A stretch of 15,496 nucleotides of DNA, taken from the NCBI GenBank assembly GCA_964635065.1, contig CAZWMK010000051.1:1-15496 (forward strand). Reading direction: 5' to 3'. Positions 13,503 to 15,496 of the stretch are shown in pieces (the stretch's first letter is position 1; each line of letters starts with the position of its first letter). Source of the DNA: CAZWMK01 sp964635065. Its GTDB lineage: Bacteria; Pseudomonadota; Alphaproteobacteria; Sphingomonadales; Sphingomonadaceae. The notes below the pieces were generated by a model. That model was not told where the DNA came from and made no database searches. It saw only the letters and a list, made by a program, of their open reading frames with translations. The translations under genes were made by a program, and so were the position numbers.

Positions 13503-14321
13503 TTAGCGCTTGCGGCGACGCAGCGCGAGGGCGCCAAGGCCAAGGCCGAACAGGCCGAGAGCGGCCGGTTCGGGCACCGAAACCGGTCGTGTGGTGATGA
13601 CGAAACCGAACTGTGCGTCGGTGATTTCATTTTCTTGTGTCACGAAGCCAAGGCACGGCCAGGGGGCGCCAGCTGCCGCGCACACCGCGCTTTCAAGCGG
13701 AACCAGAGCGTTCGTCAATTCGAAGATGCTGACGAAATAGTCCTCACCGTCATAATTGAACATCGTGTTCAGCGAGCTGGAGTCGATGACGAAGATATCG
13801 GCGCAAGGTGCGGTGCTGTTGGCGTCGCACGGTGCCTGGTTCACCGTTTCGGAGAAGTTGATGTTGAAGTTGATGTCGATCGGCAGGAGTTCGGGACCGA
13901 CCGGGTCGCTCGGAGTCAGGGTGAGCGACGCAAAGAGCGATGCGGTGGTCAGCGTACCGAAAGCGCCGCTGATGGGGTTGTTGATGTGCGAAATCGTCGG
14001 GTTCTCACCAGGATTGAGAAAATCATTGGTGTCATACGAACCCGAGGTTTGCGCCTGGCCTGCTCCATTTGTGGTGGTCCCGGTCAGTTCAAGGCCGCTG
14101 CGATCATCATTCAAGCGGGGATCGGCATTGCCAAAGGGCGAACCCCAGTTGATGGCAAGCTGGCTGACATTCTGATCACCGCCGGCTGAATCGAAGGTGG
14201 CGCCGGTGAATTCATTGACCAGCACATAATCCCAGGTGACGACCGGAGCAGCCTGCGCCGGGATGGCGAAAAGGCCGGCTGCGGCAATGACGGCTGCAAA
14301 GCGTTTGGTGAAAGTGGTCAT
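13503..14321 (-). CDS. PEP-CTERM sorting domain protein, THxN type
   Basis: An exported protein with a C-terminal sorting signal at about residues 249-272: VPEPAALGLFGLGLG, then ALALRRRKR. This is the Pro-Glu-Pro motif, transmembrane helix and basic tail recognised and cut by an exosortase. The N-terminal signal peptide (FAAVIAAAGLFAIPAQA) is cut near residue 24. The mature part is rich in Asn, Thr, Ser and Asp and low in Lys, as usual for these surface or matrix-associated proteins. PTISHINNPISGAFGTL (109-125) corresponds to the motif of the THxN subfamily, with Ser replacing Thr. Four Cys in two spaced pairs may form disulfides. AAGGAG lies 7 nt before the ATG at 14321. A sigma-54-like promoter is upstream and a strong terminator downstream, so the gene is a single unit. 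No exosortase gene is in the window. Confidence 0.9.
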   Translation of the reverse strand: MTTFTKRFAAVIAAAGLFAIPAQAAPVVTWDYVLVNEFTGATFDSAGGDQNVSQLAINWGSPFGNADPRLNDDRSGLELTGTTTNGAGQAQTSGSYDTNDFLNPGENPTISHINNPISGAFGTLTTASLFASLTLTPSDPVGPELLPIDINFNINFSETVNQAPCDANSTAPCADIFVIDSSSLNTMFNYDGEDYFVSIFELTNALVPLESAVCAAAGAPWPCLGFVTQENEITDAQFGFVITTRPVSVPEPAALGLFGLGLGALALRRRKR

Positions 14322-14351
14322 GGCAAGCTCCTTATCTGACTTGCCTAGTGA

Positions 14352-14368
14352 AGCATATTCTGTGCCAA
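14352..14368 (-). promoter_or_regulatory. Candidate sigma-54 (RpoN) promoter of the PEP-CTERM gene
   Basis: On the minus strand the sequence TTGGCACAGAATATGCT reads from 14368 to 14352. It has the invariant GG (-24) and GC (-12) exactly 10 nt apart and fits YTGGCAC-N5-TTGCW with one mismatch in the -12 element (ATGC). Transcription would start near 14341, leaving a leader of about 20 nt that holds the AAGGAG site of the gene. PEP-CTERM genes controlled by RpoN with the PrsK/PrsR two-component system are known in other bacteria. Confidence 0.6.
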
Positions 14369-14538
14369 ATTCGGATTCGTCGTAGCTTTCAGAAGGTTAA
14401 TCATTTGTGACCATTTTATGCGGCGCCAATGTGTAAAATTTTCCGACAGAATCGGCAAGGATAGGGCCGCATTTGCCAAGCATCGCAAAACATGCTCGGT
14501 TGCATCTGGCATTTCCGGAAAAGACAGGGAGGATCATC

Positions 14539-15114
14539 ATGGACATGCACACCGTTATCGCCCGCGCTGAAATTGGCGATCTTGTCGCCAACTATTGCCG
14601 TGGTCTCGACCGGATCGACGAGGCGACGCTGAGGGCGATTTATCACGAGGACGCCATTGAGGATCGCGGTGCAGGGCTTTTCATCGGACGCGCGCACGAC
14701 TGGATCGGGTGGACTTTGAATGTGCTGCCAGTCTTTGCCGTGACGCAGCATGGCCTGATGCAAAGCCTGATCGAGGTCGAGGGCGACATCGCCTTTGGCG
14801 AGACCTATTTTCAGGCCTATCACCGTTTCGGCGCGGCGGCACGCGCAGCAGCAGCGCAGTTGGCGGGCGGCGGTGACGACATTGCCTGGCCCGAGGGCGA
14901 GACGGAAATGATCCTGGGCGGCCGTTATCTCGACCGTTTCGAAAAACGCGATGGCATCTGGAAAATCGCCTATCGCAAGATGGTGTGCGACTGGTGCCGC
15001 ACGCAGGATGCGGCCGAAGACTGGTTTGGCCAGAACCCGACCGCCTATCGCGGCGTGCGCCATATCGACGATGCCCGGCTGGGCACCCGCCTTCATCCGC
15101 TGAAAACGGCATGA
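14539..15114 (+). CDS. SnoaL-like / NTF2-fold family protein
   Basis: A 191-residue protein of the NTF2-like superfamily, SnoaL-type. The start at 14539 follows GGGAGGA with good spacing; the open frame to 14473 has no binding site and no family sequence. Typical features are the N-terminal helix EIGDLVANYCRGLDRID, then LRAIYHEDAIEDRG, a central VTQHGLMQSLIEVEGDIAFG with conserved His and strands, and the late GGRYLDRFEKRDGIWKIAYRK. Members include small-molecule isomerases, hydrolases and dehydratases, and many of unknown function. Similar proteins often accompany aromatic or terpenoid catabolism in sphingomonads, but nothing nearby fixes the substrate. It has no signal peptide, so it is cytoplasmic. 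It diverges from the PEP-CTERM gene and ends just before a hairpin. Confidence 0.82.
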   Translation: MDMHTVIARAEIGDLVANYCRGLDRIDEATLRAIYHEDAIEDRGAGLFIGRAHDWIGWTLNVLPVFAVTQHGLMQSLIEVEGDIAFGETYFQAYHRFGAAARAAAAQLAGGGDDIAWPEGETEMILGGRYLDRFEKRDGIWKIAYRKMVCDWCRTQDAAEDWFGQNPTAYRGVRHIDDARLGTRLHPLKTA

Positions 15115-15121
15115 ATGAAAA

Positions 15122-15151
15122 AGCCCCGCGTCTCTGGAAAGACGCGGGGCT
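15122..15151. terminator. Bidirectional terminator between the SnoaL-like gene and glcB
   Basis: AGCCCCGCGTCT pairs perfectly over 12 bp with AGACGCGGGGCT around a CTGGAA loop. On the minus strand it is followed by a T-run (15122 to 15118), making it a good intrinsic terminator for glcB. It also lies 7 nt after the plus-strand stop and probably ends both transcripts. Confidence 0.8.
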
Positions 15152-15176
15152 GCGGCGTGATCCTTGAGAGGATGGC

Positions 15177-15496
15177 TTAGCCGACCAGCGTGCGGCGATG
15201 GGCGTGGAGGAGCGGCTCGGTATAACCGTTCGGCTGTGCCGCACCCTTGAAGACGAGGTCGCACGCCGCCTTGAAGGCGGTGTTGCTGTCAAAGTCCGGC
15301 GCCATCGGGCGATAGAGCGGATCGCCGGCGTTCTGCTGGTCGACGATGGCGGCCATGCGCTTCATCGTTTCCATCACCTGCGCGGCGGTGCAGACACCAT
15401 GTTCCAGCCAGTTTGCGAGCAGCTGGCTGGAAATGCGCAGCGTTGCGCGGTCTTCCATCAGGCCGATATCGTGGATGTCGGGCACCTTGGAACAGC
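15177..15496 (-). CDS. glcB: Malate synthase G, C-terminal part (cut by the window edge)
   Basis: Malate synthase condenses glyoxylate with acetyl-CoA to malate in the glyoxylate bypass. The visible 105 residues end at the TAA at 15177-15179 and match the C-terminal domain of the G form: CSKVPDIHDIGLMEDRATLR, then ISSQLLANWLEHG, VDQQNAGDPLYRPMAPDF and AAQPNGYTEPLLHAHRR. The catalytic-base Asp is in LMEDRAT. The Cys of the CSKVPD segment is present. The reading frame continues past the right edge, so the start, the TIM barrel and the family-specific insertion are outside the window. Confidence 0.95.
   Translation of the reverse strand, partial: CSKVPDIHDIGLMEDRATLRISSQLLANWLEHGVCTAAQVMETMKRMAAIVDQQNAGDPLYRPMAPDFDSNTAFKAACDLVFKGAAQPNGYTEPLLHAHRRTLVG

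Noticed and set aside
13458..14189. A 243-residue plus-strand frame over the PEP-CTERM gene
   Set aside because: The minus strand has a signal peptide, PEP-CTERM signal, ribosome binding site, promoter and terminator; the plus frame has none and runs through the terminator stem.
14479..14496. AGCAT-N8-ATGCT inverted repeat upstream of the SnoaL-like gene as an operator
   Set aside because: Arms of five bases are too short to separate from chance, and no regulator gene is adjacent.
1..15496. CRISPR arrays, insertion sequences, integrases or toxin-antitoxin pairs
   Set aside because: No regularly spaced direct repeats, transposase or integrase motifs, or toxin-antitoxin family motifs were seen. 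The tRNA-Lys 3' end has no obvious duplicated copy that would mark an integration site.

Overview
The window reads as chromosomal DNA of a GC-rich alphaproteobacterium, most likely a sphingomonad (Sphingomonadales). The reasons are high GC codon use, a TonB-dependent receptor with a GKNSPGG plug motif, a PEP-CTERM protein, and ppx/gppA directly followed by rlmE. No insertion sequence, phage gene, CRISPR array or other sign of recent transfer was seen. Family names come from recognised motifs; no database search was run.

Left part (1-4350), housekeeping. The tail of a Ppx/GppA phosphatase leads into rlmE, which is broken by a 10-N assembly gap. Next is a two-gene agmatine-to-putrescine operon: agmatine deiminase and N-carbamoylputrescine amidase. 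It ends at a hairpin shared with a convergent family 5 uracil-DNA glycosylase. That gene diverges from folK, and the two 5' ends overlap. After folK come tRNA-Lys(TTT) and a small unknown gene.

Middle part (4345-13121), accessory-looking. A minus-strand pair (TetR-type regulator, then an EthD-domain protein, with a 4-nt overlap) faces an AT-rich regulatory region of about 300 bp. On the plus strand this leads into two tandem exported DUF1254/DUF1214 proteins, a TonB-dependent receptor and an exported DUF3604 protein with PHP-like metal-binding motifs. The arrangement suggests a regulated unit that takes up a substrate and processes it in the periplasm. The substrate cannot be read from sequence. 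This is the best candidate in the window for an undescribed system.

Right part (13122-15496). Two opposing terminators separate the DUF3604 gene from a minus-strand PEP-CTERM gene of the THxN type. That gene has a well-placed candidate sigma-54 (-24/-12) promoter. Divergent to it is a SnoaL-like (NTF2 fold) protein. The window ends in the C-terminal part of malate synthase G (glcB) on the minus strand.
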